Assembly: GCA_016234685.1 (NCBI GenBank)
Contig: JACRAT010000036.1
Span: 1 to 64,000 of the forward strand
Direction: 5' to 3'
DNA: 64,000 bases
From: Nitrosomonadales bacterium
GTDB taxonomy: Bacteria; Pseudomonadota; Gammaproteobacteria; Burkholderiales; Gallionellaceae
In this document: positions 10,688 to 20,045 of the stretch, piece after piece
Numbering within the stretch: position 1 is the stretch's first letter
Layout of the letters: the number at the start of each line of letters is the position of its first letter
Notes under the pieces: model-generated
What the model was told of the DNA's origin: nothing
Databases searched by the model: none
Seen by the model: the letters and a program-made list of their open reading frames with translations, nothing else
Position numbers and translations under genes: made by a program

Positions 10688-11568
10688 CAGGCCGTCAGCC
10701 TCTGCAAGGCTTCTTGGTACTTCTCGGCGGTCTTTTCCAGCACGTCCTGCGGGGCGGCGGGGGCGGGCGGTTGCTTGTTCCAGCCGGTGGATTCCAGCCA
10801 GTCGCGCACGAACTGCTTGTCGTAGCTGGGCGGATTGCTGCCCACCTGATATTGCTCAGCGGGCCAGAAGCGCGAGGAATCCGGCGTCAGCGCTTCGTCG
10901 ATCAGGTGCAGCGTGCCAGCTGCATCTACACCGAACTCGAACTTGGTGTCGGCGATGATGATGCCACGGGTGGCGGCATAGTCGGCGGCTTGGGTGTAGA
11001 GCGCCAGCGTAGCGGCCTTCACCTCGTTGGCGCGCGCTTCGCCCAGCAGCTTCACCACCTCGTCGAACGAGATGTTCTCGTCATGATCACCCACGGCGGC
11101 CTTGGTCGAAGGGGTGAACAGCGGCTCGGGCAGCTTCTGCGCTTCCTGCAAACCGGCGGGAAGCTGGATGCCGCACACCGCGCCAGTCTTCTTGTAATCC
11201 TTCCAGCCGGAGCCGACCAGATAGCCGCGCACGATGGCCTCGATGGGCAGCGGCTTGAGGCGCTTGACCACGAAGGCGCGACCCTTGACCTGTGCGCGGT
11301 CGGCATCGGTCGTCACCACATCTTCCGGCGCGATGCCGGAGAGGTGATTGGGAATGACGTTGCCCAGCTTGGCGAACCAGAAGTTCGACATGGCGGTAAG
11401 CACCTCACCCTTGCCCGGCACGGGGGTCGGCAGGATCACGTCGAAGGCAGACAGGCGGTCGGTCTGCACGATCAGCAGATTGTTCTCGTCCACTGCGTAC
11501 AGGTCGCGCACCTTGCCGCGATGCAGCAGCGGCAGACTGGTGAGGTTGGATTCGTGTAAGGCGGCCAT
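10687..11568 (-). CDS. purC: Phosphoribosylaminoimidazole-succinocarboxamide synthase
   Basis: 293 residues. SAICAR synthase couples CAIR and aspartate using ATP in purine synthesis. It starts [24 protein letters not shown], the nucleotide-binding region, with [32 protein letters not shown], and [15 protein letters not shown] near the C-terminus. ATG 11566-11568 is chosen because homologues start there; the frame extends upstream into a palindromic repeat. The ~300-residue single-domain form is that of non-enterobacterial PurC. purE lies upstream across the repeat, carbonic anhydrase overlaps downstream. Confidence 0.96.
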   Translation of the reverse strand: MAALHESNLTSLPLLHRGKVRDLYAVDENNLLIVQTDRLSAFDVILPTPVPGKGEVLTAMSNFWFAKLGNVIPNHLSGIAPEDVVTTDADRAQVKGRAFVVKRLKPLPIEAIVRGYLVGSGWKDYKKTGAVCGIQLPAGLQEAQKLPEPLFTPSTKAAVGDHDENISFDEVVKLLGEARANEVKAATLALYTQAADYAATRGIIIADTKFEFGVDAAGTLHLIDEALTPDSSRFWPAEQYQVGSNPPSYDKQFVRDWLESTGWNKQPPAPAAPQDVLEKTAEKYQEALQRLTA

Positions 11569-11587
11569 GATTTCCTCGATTACCAAT

Positions 11588-11667
11588 GTAGGATGGGTGG
11601 AGCGTAGCGATACCCATCGTTGTTCATGCTGCGATTGATGGGTATCGCTACGCTCCACCCATCCTAC
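11588..11667. repeat. Perfect 31-bp inverted repeat between purE and purC
   Basis: Arms at 11588-11618 and 11637-11667 are perfect reverse complements (arm starts gtaggatgggtggagcgtag), separated by 18 bp. This matches a dispersed palindromic repeat type of proteobacteria. In RNA it would form a long hairpin between the purE and purC coding regions, which could stabilise or attenuate the transcript. Confidence 0.9.
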
Positions 11668-11670
11668 TTA

Positions 11671-12165
11671 TCAGCCCAGCGTTGGCAGGGTCGTCGCCGC
11701 GATCTGCTCGGCTTGTTTCTGGCGGTAGGCCTTCAGCTTGTCAGCCAGTGCGGCATTGTTCAGTGCCAGCATCGAAACTGCGAACAAGCCCGCGTTGGCT
11801 GCGCCCGCTTCGCCGATGGCGAAGGTAGCGACCGGGATGCCTTTGGGCATCTGCACGATGGATAGCAGCGAATCCATACCCTTCAGATACTTGGAGGGGA
11901 TGGGCACGCCCAGCACCGGCAGCGTGGTCTTGCCGGCGATCACGCCCGCCAAGTGTGCCGCGCCGCCTGCGCCCGCGATGAAACACTGTGCGCCGTTGGC
12001 CGAGACTTCCTTGATGTAGTCGAACAGCAGGTCGGGCGAGCGATGGGCGGAAATGACGCGGGCGTCATATTCCACGCCGAAATCCTTCAGCGCTTGGGCC
12101 GCTTGCTGCATGATGTCCCAGTCGTTGGCGCTGCCCATGATGATGGAAACGAGAGGTTTGCTCAT
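11671..12165 (-). CDS. purE: N5-carboxyaminoimidazole ribonucleotide mutase
   Basis: 164 residues, class I PurE, converting N5-CAIR to CAIR. Motifs are MGSANDWDIM (nucleotide ribose-phosphate binding), ISAHRSPD with the catalytic His, AGAGGAAHLAGVIAG and GVPIPSKYLKGMDSLLSIVQMP. It is separated from fbp by a terminator hairpin and from purC by a 31-bp inverted repeat. purK is not in this window. Confidence 0.97.
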   Translation of the reverse strand: MSKPLVSIIMGSANDWDIMQQAAQALKDFGVEYDARVISAHRSPDLLFDYIKEVSANGAQCFIAGAGGAAHLAGVIAGKTTLPVLGVPIPSKYLKGMDSLLSIVQMPKGIPVATFAIGEAGAANAGLFAVSMLALNNAALADKLKAYRQKQAEQIAATTLPTLG

Positions 12166-12188
12166 ATCTATCCTTCAAATTTCGGACG

Positions 12189-12214
12189 TAAAAACGCCCC
12201 CGGGACGGGGGCGT
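12189..12214 (-). terminator. Rho-independent terminator downstream of fbp
   Basis: Complementary arms 12194-12201 and 12207-12214 (acgccccc / gggggcgt) with a 5-nt loop. On the minus strand the stem is followed by a T-rich stretch (GTTTTTAC). It lies directly after the fbp stop and separates fbp from purE. Confidence 0.85.
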
Positions 12215-12222
12215 GTCCAGAG

Positions 12223-13212
12223 TTAAACGCCTTGGTGATAACCGACCACGCGCTCGACTTCGTTCTTGGAGCCCAGAATCACTGGCACACGTTGGTGCAG
12301 GCCATTGGGTTGCAGATCCAAGATACGTTGACGACCAGTGGAAGATACGCCGCCAGCTTGTTCCACGATGAAGGACATCGGGTTGGCTTCGTACATCAGG
12401 CGCAGCTTGCCAGCCTTGGTAGGATCCTTGGTATCGAACGGGTACATGAACACACCTCCACGGCACAGGATGCGGTGGACTTCAGCCACCATCGAAGCGA
12501 CCCAGCGCATGTTGAAGTTCTTCTCGCGGCCACCGTCCTTGCCCTTCACGCACTCTTCAACGTAGCGCTGAACCGGCTCTTCCCAGAAGCGACGGTTGGA
12601 CATGTTGATGGCGAATTCGGCGGTGTCAGCCGGGATCATCATGCCGGGGTTGGTCAGCACGAATTCGCCGGTCTCGACATCCAGCGTGAAGCCGTTCACG
12701 CCGTGGCCGGTGGTCAGCACCATCATGGTGGAGGAGCCGTACAGAGCATAGCCGCCGCACAGTTGCTGGGTACCGGGTTGCAGGAAGTCAGCAACGATGG
12801 GGTTCTTGTTCGGTGCTTTCAGGATGGAGAAGATGGTGCCGACGGAGATGTTCACGTCCACATTGGAGGAGCCATCTAGGGGATCGTACACCAGCAGGTA
12901 GTCGCCGCGCGGCACGCCAGCGGCGATCTCATGCGGATCATCCATCTCTTCGGAGGCCAGACCAGCGTAGAAGCCAGTCACTTCGTTGTCGTGGGTGAAG
13001 ATGTCGTTGGTGATGACGTCCAGCTTCTTCTGGGTTTCGCCCTGAATGTTTTCGCTGGCAGCGTAGCCCATCACGCCGGACAATGCGCCGCGATTCACCG
13101 CCGAGGCGATCTTGCGACAGGAAGCTGCGATCTCAATGATCAGCGGGGTGATGTCAGGGCCGCCGTATTGACGCTGTTCTTCAACGATAAACTCTTGCAA
13201 ACTCTTTGCCAT
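12223..13212 (-). CDS. fbp: Class I fructose-1,6-bisphosphatase
   Basis: 329 residues. It hydrolyses fructose 1,6-bisphosphate in gluconeogenesis and the Calvin cycle. Metal-site motif [21 protein letters not shown] is present, together with [41 protein letters not shown] and [19 protein letters not shown]. The length is standard. A terminator follows its 3' end. Given the cbb genes nearby it is likely used in CO2 fixation, although it is not in the cbb operon itself. Confidence 0.97.
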   Translation of the reverse strand: MAKSLQEFIVEEQRQYGGPDITPLIIEIAASCRKIASAVNRGALSGVMGYAASENIQGETQKKLDVITNDIFTHDNEVTGFYAGLASEEMDDPHEIAAGVPRGDYLLVYDPLDGSSNVDVNISVGTIFSILKAPNKNPIVADFLQPGTQQLCGGYALYGSSTMMVLTTGHGVNGFTLDVETGEFVLTNPGMMIPADTAEFAINMSNRRFWEEPVQRYVEECVKGKDGGREKNFNMRWVASMVAEVHRILCRGGVFMYPFDTKDPTKAGKLRLMYEANPMSFIVEQAGGVSSTGRQRILDLQPNGLHQRVPVILGSKNEVERVVGYHQGV

Positions 13213-13446
13213 GCTTCACTCCTCGGATAGATTTTTCAACTGCGCGATTTTACAGGTTTTCCGCCCGCCCCTCTATGCCCAACAGAGATTTTCCGAAAAT
13301 TGTGCTACCGTCAAAATATCTGGCGAGTCGTTTTTAGGTGTCGGGACACATCCGATTGCGCCACGGCGTCCCCAAGAGTTGCGGCCAAATCGCTGCTTGT
13401 GGGAAATATCTGTCAGGAAACTCACGTAAACCATCAGGAGAACATC

Positions 13447-13941
13447 ATGGTTAGCAAGAAAAGCGACGTATCACGTATCGACATTGGACTTTCCGATACT
13501 CAACGTGCCGAGATCGCAGAGGGATTGAAGCATCTGCTGGCCGACACTTACACGCTCTACCTCAAGACCCACAACTTCCACTGGAACGTGACCGGGCCGA
13601 TGTTCCAGACCCTGCATCTGTTGTTCATGGATATGTACAACGAACAATGGATGGCGGTCGATCTGCTGGCCGAACGCATTCGTGCGCTGGGTTTTCCCGC
13701 GCCGGGTAGTTACCGCGAATTCACAGCGCTCACTTGCATCCCTGAGAGCGAAGGCTCGCCGGATGCCAGGGAGATGATCCGCCAGCTTATCGCCGGACAG
13801 GAATCGGTGGTGCGCACCGCCCGTGCCATGTTCCCGGTGGTCAATGAAGCCAACGACCAGCCGACCGCCGACGTGCTGACCCAGCGTATGCAGATCCATG
13901 AGAAGAACGCCTGGATGCTGCGCAGCTTGCTGGATGAGTAG
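13447..13941 (+). CDS. dps: Dps-family ferritin-like DNA-protection protein
   Basis: 164 residues. The ferroxidase motif THNFHWNVTGPMFQTLHLLF, then MDMYNEQWMAVDLLAERIRALG, marks a Dps dodecamer subunit that oxidises and stores iron and shields DNA from peroxide. Helix IV includes MQIHEKNAWMLRSLLDE. ATG 13447 is preceded by CAGGAGAAC, a good Shine-Dalgarno; frames upstream of it are not conserved. The gene is single and followed by a hairpin repeat, convergent to cbbO. An iron-handling role fits a presumed microaerophile. Confidence 0.93.
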   Translation: MVSKKSDVSRIDIGLSDTQRAEIAEGLKHLLADTYTLYLKTHNFHWNVTGPMFQTLHLLFMDMYNEQWMAVDLLAERIRALGFPAPGSYREFTALTCIPESEGSPDAREMIRQLIAGQESVVRTARAMFPVVNEANDQPTADVLTQRMQIHEKNAWMLRSLLDE

Positions 13942-13950
13942 CTTGACTTG

Positions 13951-13985
13951 TGTAGGGTGCGCTTGCGCACCAAGCGCACCCTACA
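13951..13985. repeat. 15-bp inverted repeat between dps and cbbO
   Basis: Arms 13951-13965 and 13971-13985 are perfect reverse complements (tgtagggtgcgcttg) with a 5-nt loop. The element lies between two convergent genes and could act as a bidirectional transcript end. A related copy lies at 16351-16373. Confidence 0.85.
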
Positions 13986-13989
13986 TAGG

Positions 13990-16314
13990 CTAGCGTGTCA
14001 GCGACATGAACAACTGCGGCAACCGTTCCGGCAGTCGCTCGACGTTGTCGATCACCGTGTAGTGTTTGCCGAAGATGTCTGCCACATACTCGTCGGCCTT
14101 GGGGTCAAGGTTGATGCAGTAGGTGTAGATGCCGTCGGTGGACAGTTCCAGCACCGCCTGCCGCGCGTCTTCGATCAGAGCACGCGGGTCGGTCACGTCG
14201 ATGTCGGCGGGTTCGCCGTCGGTCAGTACCAGCAGTAAGCGCTTGTCGGCCTGTTGATGCGACAGGTAATGCCCGGCGTGACGCAAGGCCGCGCCCATGC
14301 GGGTGGAATAGCCCGCTTCCATCGCCGCGAGGCGCGACTTCACCGTGTCGTCCCAGTGTTCCTTGTAACCCTTGAAGTGCTGGTAACGCACGTCGTGGCG
14401 GGTGTCGGAGTGGAAGCCACCGATGGCGAACGGGTCGCCCATCTGCTCCACCGCCCAGGCCAGCAGCGACACCGCCTCCTGACTCAGTTCCAGCTTGCTC
14501 TGTGTGCAGCCTTGCGGCACGTCGCCCAGCGAGGCGGAAAGGTCGAGCAGCAGCGACACCGCCACGCTGCGTCCGTCCGGCTTGTGGCTCATGTTGATGC
14601 GCGGGTCGGGCTGCGCGCCGCTCTTGAAGTCGATCAGCGAGCGGATTGCCACGTCCAGATCCAGCTCCGCGCCCTCTTCCTGATAGCGTACGCGCACCTT
14701 CTGCTGCGGCTTGAGCAGGTCAATGATGCGCTTGAGCTTCTTGGCCAGCCCCGCGTGCTTCTCCAGCAGGCGGTCGATCTTGCCTGCGTCACCCTGCGGA
14801 TGCAGGTGTTCGTACAGGCTCACCCAGTCCGGCAGGTAATGCTGGCTGTTGTATTCCCACTCGGGATACATGCGCGGCGGCATCCGATTGCCTTCCAGTT
14901 GCTCGTCCGGCTCGGTGGGACGGGGTTTGCTTTCATAGACCTCTTCATCGCCTTCTTCGATGAACAGCCATAGCAGGCGGTTGTCGTCGCGGTAGCTCAC
15001 CTCGGTGTCCTCGAACCACACCTTGGAAGTGGGATCGGTGGCGGTGCGGGTGCGCGTGATGTAGTCGAGGCCGAGCTGCACCATGTCGCGGGTGGTGGTG
15101 GGGCCCGCCTGCATCAGCGCGTGAAAACGCTCGACGAATTGCAGGATGATCGCGTTCTGATAGCCATGCTGCGGGGCTAGCAGCGCGCGCGACAGCATCG
15201 CCAGCCGATGTCGGATCGACGACCAGCCCTCCGGGCAAGCGTCTTCTTTGGGCGCAGGATGCAGCGCCAGCCAGAGGTGGCGCAGGCCGGGGAACTCCTG
15301 CAACGCCAGCCATTCCACCCGTGCGTCCTCGAATACCTCGATGGACAGGCGCTGGAACGGACTGAAGTTGTCGGCGATCTGCGGCGTGCTCCAACGGCGG
15401 TGGGCGGAGAGGTGGGCGATCAGAGCGCGATAACGATTCAAGCCGGAAATGACTCCCCTCTCCCCCCGGGAGATGGGCTGGGGGTGAGGGGCTGTGTGCG
15501 ACGACCCCTCACCCCGACCCTCTCCCGGGGGGAGAGGGGGACTGAAATCGTCGTACACATCCGGCAGATGCAGGCCGAGGTCATCGAGATACGGGATGGG
15601 TTTGCGCGCCTCGTCCCACGCCAGCGAGTACGGCATGAACACGGCTTCGCTGTCCCACAGACCACGCAGGTAGAGATCGAGCTTGCGCTCGTGTTCGCTG
15701 AACAGCGTGCCGTGACGCTCGCGCTGCATCACCGCCAGACTGTCCGGCGACTTCAGTGCGAAATATTCGCGCTGACGGTCGGGGTCGTTCGGGTAGCCCT
15801 GTACGCCGTAGTCCACCCAGTTGCGCAGTCCGCCCAGCGAGATTTGGCTCAGCAGGTGTGGCACGCTGCCCAAGAACTCCGGCAGACATTCGCTGGGATA
15901 CATCGAGTCGATGCCGTGGATCTTGGGCGAGGTGCGCGCCAGCGTGTCGAACACCAGTTCCAGATATTCGCCGAACAGCTCGCGGCTCTCAAGATGGCGC
16001 GCAGCGGCGGGCAGCGTTTGCAGGAACGGCACGATGGATTTGCTGTTAGGCGAGCGCCCCAGCTTGCGGGTGAATTCCACGATCTCTGCCAGCACGTCCT
16101 CGCCCACCTGCGCCATCACCTGCGGCAGCTCTTCGAGGAATACCAGCACCGGCTCCTCGCCTCGCCCCAGCTTGTAGATGCGCTCTGCGCCATCTATCCA
16201 CGCGGCGACGCCAGCTGCGGAAAGCTGCTTGCGCACGAACGGCAGCCGCTCGCCAAAGGCGTGCTGCACGCGGGGAAAGTTGCAGTTCAACTTGAGTTCG
16301 GTGGTTGCGGTCAT
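13990..16314 (-). CDS. cbbO: RuBisCO activase subunit CbbO (VWA-domain protein)
   Basis: 774 residues. CbbO acts with the AAA+ protein CbbQ to release inhibitory sugar phosphates from RuBisCO. The C-terminal von Willebrand A domain carries a MIDAS motif DLSAS in SLLLDLSASLGD and a later LVLTDGEPADIDV. The N-terminal part matches CbbO (LPAAARHLESRELF, GLRNWVDYGVQGYP). ATG 16312-16314 is preferred because the GGAG ribosome site precedes it and lies inside the alternative upstream start. Unusual: an 88-bp palindromic repeat (15454-15541) is inserted in frame, adding about 30 Pro/Gly-rich residues (SPPLPPGEGRGEGSS onward) to the middle of the protein. Confidence 0.93.
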   Translation of the reverse strand: MTATTELKLNCNFPRVQHAFGERLPFVRKQLSAAGVAAWIDGAERIYKLGRGEEPVLVFLEELPQVMAQVGEDVLAEIVEFTRKLGRSPNSKSIVPFLQTLPAAARHLESRELFGEYLELVFDTLARTSPKIHGIDSMYPSECLPEFLGSVPHLLSQISLGGLRNWVDYGVQGYPNDPDRQREYFALKSPDSLAVMQRERHGTLFSEHERKLDLYLRGLWDSEAVFMPYSLAWDEARKPIPYLDDLGLHLPDVYDDFSPPLPPGEGRGEGSSHTAPHPQPISRGERGVISGLNRYRALIAHLSAHRRWSTPQIADNFSPFQRLSIEVFEDARVEWLALQEFPGLRHLWLALHPAPKEDACPEGWSSIRHRLAMLSRALLAPQHGYQNAIILQFVERFHALMQAGPTTTRDMVQLGLDYITRTRTATDPTSKVWFEDTEVSYRDDNRLLWLFIEEGDEEVYESKPRPTEPDEQLEGNRMPPRMYPEWEYNSQHYLPDWVSLYEHLHPQGDAGKIDRLLEKHAGLAKKLKRIIDLLKPQQKVRVRYQEEGAELDLDVAIRSLIDFKSGAQPDPRINMSHKPDGRSVAVSLLLDLSASLGDVPQGCTQSKLELSQEAVSLLAWAVEQMGDPFAIGGFHSDTRHDVRYQHFKGYKEHWDDTVKSRLAAMEAGYSTRMGAALRHAGHYLSHQQADKRLLLVLTDGEPADIDVTDPRALIEDARQAVLELSTDGIYTYCINLDPKADEYVADIFGKHYTVIDNVERLPERLPQLFMSLTR
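15454..15541. repeat. Palindromic repeat inserted in frame inside cbbO
   Basis: Arms 15454-15491 and 15505-15541 are near-perfect inverted repeats of the type tcccctctccccccggg...gtgagggg. The same family appears at 41383-41482, 53801-53842 and 63640-63722. The reading frame of cbbO stays open through it. Confidence 0.9.
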
Positions 16315-16350
16315 CTGATTCTCCTGCACAGGCTCAGGGCGTCAGCCATG

Positions 16351-16430
16351 TGGGGTGCGTCTGCGCACCCTACCGGACTAGGCCAAGCGTCCCTTCGACT
16401 TCGCTGCGCTACGCTCAGGGCGAACGGGGT
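16351..16430. repeat. Two dispersed repeats between cbbQ and cbbO
   Basis: At 16351-16373 lies a small hairpin (ggggtgcg / cgcaccc), related to the repeat at 13951. At 16391-16430 lies a copy of the 'cccttcgac...ctcagggcgaacggg' family, also seen inside glyS and before the LytS-type kinase. They account for the otherwise non-coding gap between cbbQ and cbbO. Confidence 0.75.
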
Positions 16431-16441
16431 AAGTGTCAATC

Positions 16442-17248
16442 TTAGGCGAACACGGCATCGATGGCATGATCCAGCGTATCGCGGATGTCGGCATCGTCGG
16501 TGATCGGGCGCACCAGCGCCATGCGGCAGGCATCGCGCTCGGCGATGCCGCCCTTGATCAGCGTGGCGGCGTACACCAGCAAGCGGGTCGAGATGCCTTC
16601 GTCCAAGCCGTGGCCCTTGAGGTTGCGGGCGGTCAGGCCGATCTTCACTAGCTTCTTCGCCAGCCCGGCCTCCACGCCAGCTTCACGGGCGACGATGCCG
16701 GCTTCGGTTTCGGCAGCGGCGTAGTCGAACTCCATCGCGGCGAAACGCTGCTTGGTGGATTGCTTCAAGTCCTTCATCAGCGACTGGTAGCCGGGGTTGT
16801 AGGAGATCACCAGTTGGAAATCCGGGTGCGCCTGCACCAGTTCGCCCTTCTTGTCCAAGGGCAAGGTGCGGCGGTGATCGGTCAGCGGGTGGATCACCAC
16901 GGTGGTGTCCTGACGTGCTTCCACCACTTCGTCCAGATAGCAGATCGCGCCGTAACGCGCCGCCAGCGTCAGCGGGCCATCCAGCCAGCGCGTGCCGTTG
17001 GCGTCCAGCAGGTAGCGACCGACCAGATCGCTGGCGGTCATGTCTTCGTTACAGGCCACGGTGATGAGCGGACGGTTCAGCTTCCACGCCATGTGCTCGA
17101 CGAAACGCGACTTGCCGCAGCCAGTCGGGCCTTTTAGCATCACCGGCAGACGCGCGGCGTAGGCGGCTTGGTACAGCTCGACTTCCTTGCCTTGCGCTTG
17201 ATAGAACGGTTCTTCGGTGATGCGATATTGGGAAATATCAAAACTCAT
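16442..17248 (-). CDS. cbbQ: RuBisCO activase AAA+ subunit CbbQ
   Basis: 268 residues, MoxR-family AAA+ ATPase. Walker A is [10 protein letters not shown], Walker B is [15 protein letters not shown], followed by [11 protein letters not shown], sensor-like [10 protein letters not shown] and LKQSTKQRF. It forms a hexamer that remodels form II RuBisCO with CbbO. ATG 17246-17248 has a GGAG site upstream (CGAGGAGTGA); the frame continues upstream but without conservation. It lies between cbbM (with a terminator between) and cbbO. Confidence 0.95.
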   Translation of the reverse strand: MSFDISQYRITEEPFYQAQGKEVELYQAAYAARLPVMLKGPTGCGKSRFVEHMAWKLNRPLITVACNEDMTASDLVGRYLLDANGTRWLDGPLTLAARYGAICYLDEVVEARQDTTVVIHPLTDHRRTLPLDKKGELVQAHPDFQLVISYNPGYQSLMKDLKQSTKQRFAAMEFDYAAAETEAGIVAREAGVEAGLAKKLVKIGLTARNLKGHGLDEGISTRLLVYAATLIKGGIAERDACRMALVRPITDDADIRDTLDHAIDAVFA

Positions 17249-17282
17249 ATTCACTCCTCGTAAAAACTCGCGTAGCGAGACT

Positions 17283-17325
17283 TCGGCACTCTCGCCCTCT
17301 GGGAGAGAGGTAGGAGAGAGGGGCG
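17283..17325. repeat. Degenerate copy of the 'ctctgggagagagg' repeat
   Basis: In the cbbM-cbbQ gap, the stretch cgccctctgggagagaggta and neighbours resembles half of the palindromic family found inside cbbO. Only one arm is recognisable. Confidence 0.4.
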
Positions 17326-17367
17326 GCGAACCGCTAATCCGACTTAATCGCTCGGACATATCGGGAT

Positions 17368-17400
17368 AAAAAAGCCCCTGCGAATCTCGACAGGGGCTTT
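17368..17400 (-). terminator. Terminator hairpin after cbbM
   Basis: Arms 17371-17380 and 17391-17400 (aaagcccctg / caggggcttt) are perfect complements. On the minus strand they are followed by a T run. It lies 22 bp after the cbbM stop. Read-through would be needed for cbbQ and cbbO, so it probably sets cbbM expression above that of its activase genes. Confidence 0.9.
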
Positions 17401-17422
17401 GTGCTACATCTGACCGCTCGAC

Positions 17423-18802
17423 TTACTTGTGAACGCCCAGCTTTTGACGCCAGCCCGGGAAGATCTTGTCGGCATCTTTCGGGAACGACTCGAATGCACG
17501 AGCGAATTCCTTGTGCTCTTTCGCGTATTCGATCGGATCGGCACCCGCCTTCCAGCATTCGTACGATTGGCGCAGGGAGATCGCGCCAGCTGCCGGAGAG
17601 TCGATGTGGCCGTAAGAGCCGCCACCTGCGGTGTTGATCACGTTGCCGTGGCCGAGGTTCTCGAAGAAGCCAGGCAGACGCAGCGCGTTCATGCCGCCGG
17701 AGATGATAGGCGTAGTTGGCTTCATGCCGTACCATTCTTGATGGAAGAATGGGCCTTGGCAGCTATCGCGCTCGATCATGTAAGCGATGACCTTGTCGTC
17801 CTTGCCGCCTTCCATCTTGCCGAAGCCCATAGTGCCGACGTGGATGCCGGAAGCACCTTGCAGACGGGACATCTTAGCCAGCACGAACGCGGTGTAGCCG
17901 CGCTTGGAGGATGGCGAAGTCACCGCGCCGTGGCCAGCACGGTGGTAGTGCAGATATTGGCTGGCGTATTGGCGACGTGCCGTGGTGATCATGCCTGGGC
18001 CGCCGACGTAGCCGTCAACCAAAAAGGCCACCTTGTCTGCGTCTGGGCCGAAGGTTTCCAGAGCGAAATCAGCACGGGCACACATTTCGTAGTGATCGTC
18101 AGCGGTGATGTTCATGGAGAACAGCTTGGCTTGGCCGGTTTCGTCTTGAGCGCGCTTCATGGCGTCGTAAACCAGTGGCAGCACCTTCTTGATCGGGCAG
18201 AACACTTGGTTGCCTTGTGGCTCATCGTTCTTGATGAAGTCGCCGCCCAACCAGAATTGATAAGCCGCATTGGCGAACGGCTCAGGACGCAGACCCAGCT
18301 TGGGCTTGATGATGGTGCCGGAGATGTAACCGCCATCTACCACCGGACGACCCAAGATGCGCCACAGGTCGGTGATGTCCTTGGCAGGACCGTCGAACAG
18401 TTGCAGCATACGGGGTGGAACGTAGAAGTCTTGCATTTGCAGACATTCGATGTCGCCCATACCTTGGTTGTTGCCGATCGCCAAAGTCAGGAAGGAAACG
18501 ATCATCGCACGGCCATCGGTCACGTTGCGGTCGAACAGGTCGTTCGGGTAAGCAACCTTCATGATGCCTTGAGCTTCGTCGATGAAGTACACCAGCGCAT
18601 CTACGCCCTTGGTGAAATCGTCGGTGGTGGAGACTTCAACATTGGTGCCAGTGGAAGATTCAGCGGCGATGTGCGCTGCTGCTTCCAAGTATCCGACGCC
18701 CGCTGCTGGGGTCATCGTGTAAGCAACCAGAATGTGGCCGCCGTTCTTGATAAGCTCGGCTTCATTCAGGTCAAGGTTCGAATAACGTGCGGACTGATCC
18801 AT
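17423..18802 (-). CDS. cbbM: Ribulose-bisphosphate carboxylase, form II
   Basis: 459 residues, the single large-subunit type. Catalytic Lys166 sits in [13 protein letters not shown] and the carbamylated Lys191 in [10 protein letters not shown] with Asp193 and Glu194 as magnesium ligands, matching classical Rhodospirillum numbering. Loop 6 reads [10 protein letters not shown]. Further marks are [13 protein letters not shown] and [15 protein letters not shown]. Form II enzymes have low CO2/O2 specificity and suit low-oxygen, CO2-rich settings. The gene is divergent from cbbR with two CbbR-like palindromes between, and has its own terminator. Confidence 0.99.
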   Translation of the reverse strand: MDQSARYSNLDLNEAELIKNGGHILVAYTMTPAAGVGYLEAAAHIAAESSTGTNVEVSTTDDFTKGVDALVYFIDEAQGIMKVAYPNDLFDRNVTDGRAMIVSFLTLAIGNNQGMGDIECLQMQDFYVPPRMLQLFDGPAKDITDLWRILGRPVVDGGYISGTIIKPKLGLRPEPFANAAYQFWLGGDFIKNDEPQGNQVFCPIKKVLPLVYDAMKRAQDETGQAKLFSMNITADDHYEMCARADFALETFGPDADKVAFLVDGYVGGPGMITTARRQYASQYLHYHRAGHGAVTSPSSKRGYTAFVLAKMSRLQGASGIHVGTMGFGKMEGGKDDKVIAYMIERDSCQGPFFHQEWYGMKPTTPIISGGMNALRLPGFFENLGHGNVINTAGGGSYGHIDSPAAGAISLRQSYECWKAGADPIEYAKEHKEFARAFESFPKDADKIFPGWRQKLGVHK

Positions 18803-18843
18803 CTATGTTCTCCTCGTTGGTAAATTTGGTGCAGCGGTGCGAA

Positions 18844-18862
18844 CTATAAGCGCCGCCTATCA
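18844..18862. promoter_or_regulatory. Putative CbbR operator, imperfect copy
   Basis: ATAAGC (18846-18851), 3-nt spacer, GCCTAT (18855-18860): an inverted repeat with one mismatch and the same half-sites and spacing as the perfect site 48 bp away. It lies about 42 bp upstream of the cbbM start. Confidence 0.7.
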
Positions 18863-18891
18863 TAAATAACAGTCAAATATTTTTATCGGAA

Positions 18892-18910
18892 CCATAAGCG
18901 TGGCTTATGG
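18892..18910. promoter_or_regulatory. Putative CbbR operator, perfect palindrome
   Basis: CCATAAGC (18892-18899), GTG, GCTTATGG (18903-18910): an 8-bp perfect inverted repeat containing a T-N11-A LysR motif (T18895 to A18907). It lies about 20 bp upstream of the cbbR start, a place that would allow autoregulation as well as activation of cbbM. Confidence 0.8.
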
Positions 18911-18929
18911 GTGATGTTAGAATCATTCC

Positions 18930-19859
18930 ATGCTGCCCATCACCTTGCGCCAACTTCAGGTCTTTGAGAGTGTCGCTCGACATCTGAGTCACTCCCGTGC
19001 CGCGACTGAGCTTTATCTGTCTCAGCCAGCCATTTCCATGCAGATCAAGCAGGTCGAGGAGATTATCGGACTGCCGATGTTCGAGCAAGTAGGGAAAAAA
19101 CTTTTTCTCACCGAGGCGGGGCGCGAGATGCTGCATTACAGCCGCACTGTGCTGCAACAGATCGAGGAGATGGAGTCGGTGTTCAGCGAGATGAAGGGGC
19201 TGGAGCGCGGGCATCTGGGCATTTCGGTGGTCAGTACGGCGAATTACTTCATGCCGCAATTGCTGGCGAAGTTCATTCAGTTGCATCCCAGCATCAGCGT
19301 CAGTCTGAACGTGGGCAATCGCGATGCGGTGCTCAAGCAGCTTTCGGAAAATATCTCCGACCTTGCCATCATGGGCCAACCTCCGGCGGGGACGGACATT
19401 CTGGCGGAATCCTTCATGCAGAACCCGCTGGTGGTGATCGCCGCTCCGACGCATCAACTGGCGGCGGTCGCCAACATCAAAGCGCGTCAACTGGCGCAGG
19501 AAACATTTTTGCTGCGCGAGCTAGGCTCTGGCACACGCAGCGTCGCCGAGCGATATTTCGCCAGTCATCGCATTCCGCTGCCAGCCAGTATGGCAATGGA
19601 TACCAACGAAGCCATCAAGCAATCGGTGCAGGCCGGTATGGGGTTGGGCATCATCTCGCAACATGGCATCGAGCTTGAGTTGGAGACGCGGCGACTCTGT
19701 ATCCTGAACGTGGAAGGTTTTCCCATTGTGCGCGACTGGTATGTCGTTCATCGCAAGAACAAGCGGCTGTCTACCGCAGCGCAGGCGCTCAAGCAGTTCC
19801 TGCTCACCGAAGCTGAACGGCTGGCCGCTCCATCTTCGGTATCCGATAGCTCCCTTTAG
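18930..19859 (+). CDS. cbbR: LysR-type regulator CbbR
   Basis: 309 residues. An N-terminal winged HTH (MLPITLRQLQVFESVARH, LSQPAISMQIKQVEEIIG) is followed by a LysR substrate-binding domain (GHLGISVVSTANYFMPQLL, ELGSGTRSVAERYF, SVQAGMGLGIISQHGIELEL). It is divergent from cbbM, the classical position of the Calvin-cycle activator CbbR, which responds to metabolites such as RuBP or NADPH in characterised systems. The assignment as CbbR combines sequence type and context. Confidence 0.93.
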   Translation: MLPITLRQLQVFESVARHLSHSRAATELYLSQPAISMQIKQVEEIIGLPMFEQVGKKLFLTEAGREMLHYSRTVLQQIEEMESVFSEMKGLERGHLGISVVSTANYFMPQLLAKFIQLHPSISVSLNVGNRDAVLKQLSENISDLAIMGQPPAGTDILAESFMQNPLVVIAAPTHQLAAVANIKARQLAQETFLLRELGSGTRSVAERYFASHRIPLPASMAMDTNEAIKQSVQAGMGLGIISQHGIELELETRRLCILNVEGFPIVRDWYVVHRKNKRLSTAAQALKQFLLTEAERLAAPSSVSDSSL

Positions 19860-20045
19860 CGCGCGCCCTTGGTGTTTGTGCCACCTTAAGTAGGAGTGCC
19901 TAGGCTTTTCTTGAGAAAGTCTATATATTTCAGCATATTGTTGGGTGGTCCACTTTTGTGGATAATGCCCCCTGTCGTCTGAGGGCTATCGTCGTATTGG
20001 GTGAATTAAAAAGCCGAGCAGACTTACTCTGAAAAGGAGAATGTG

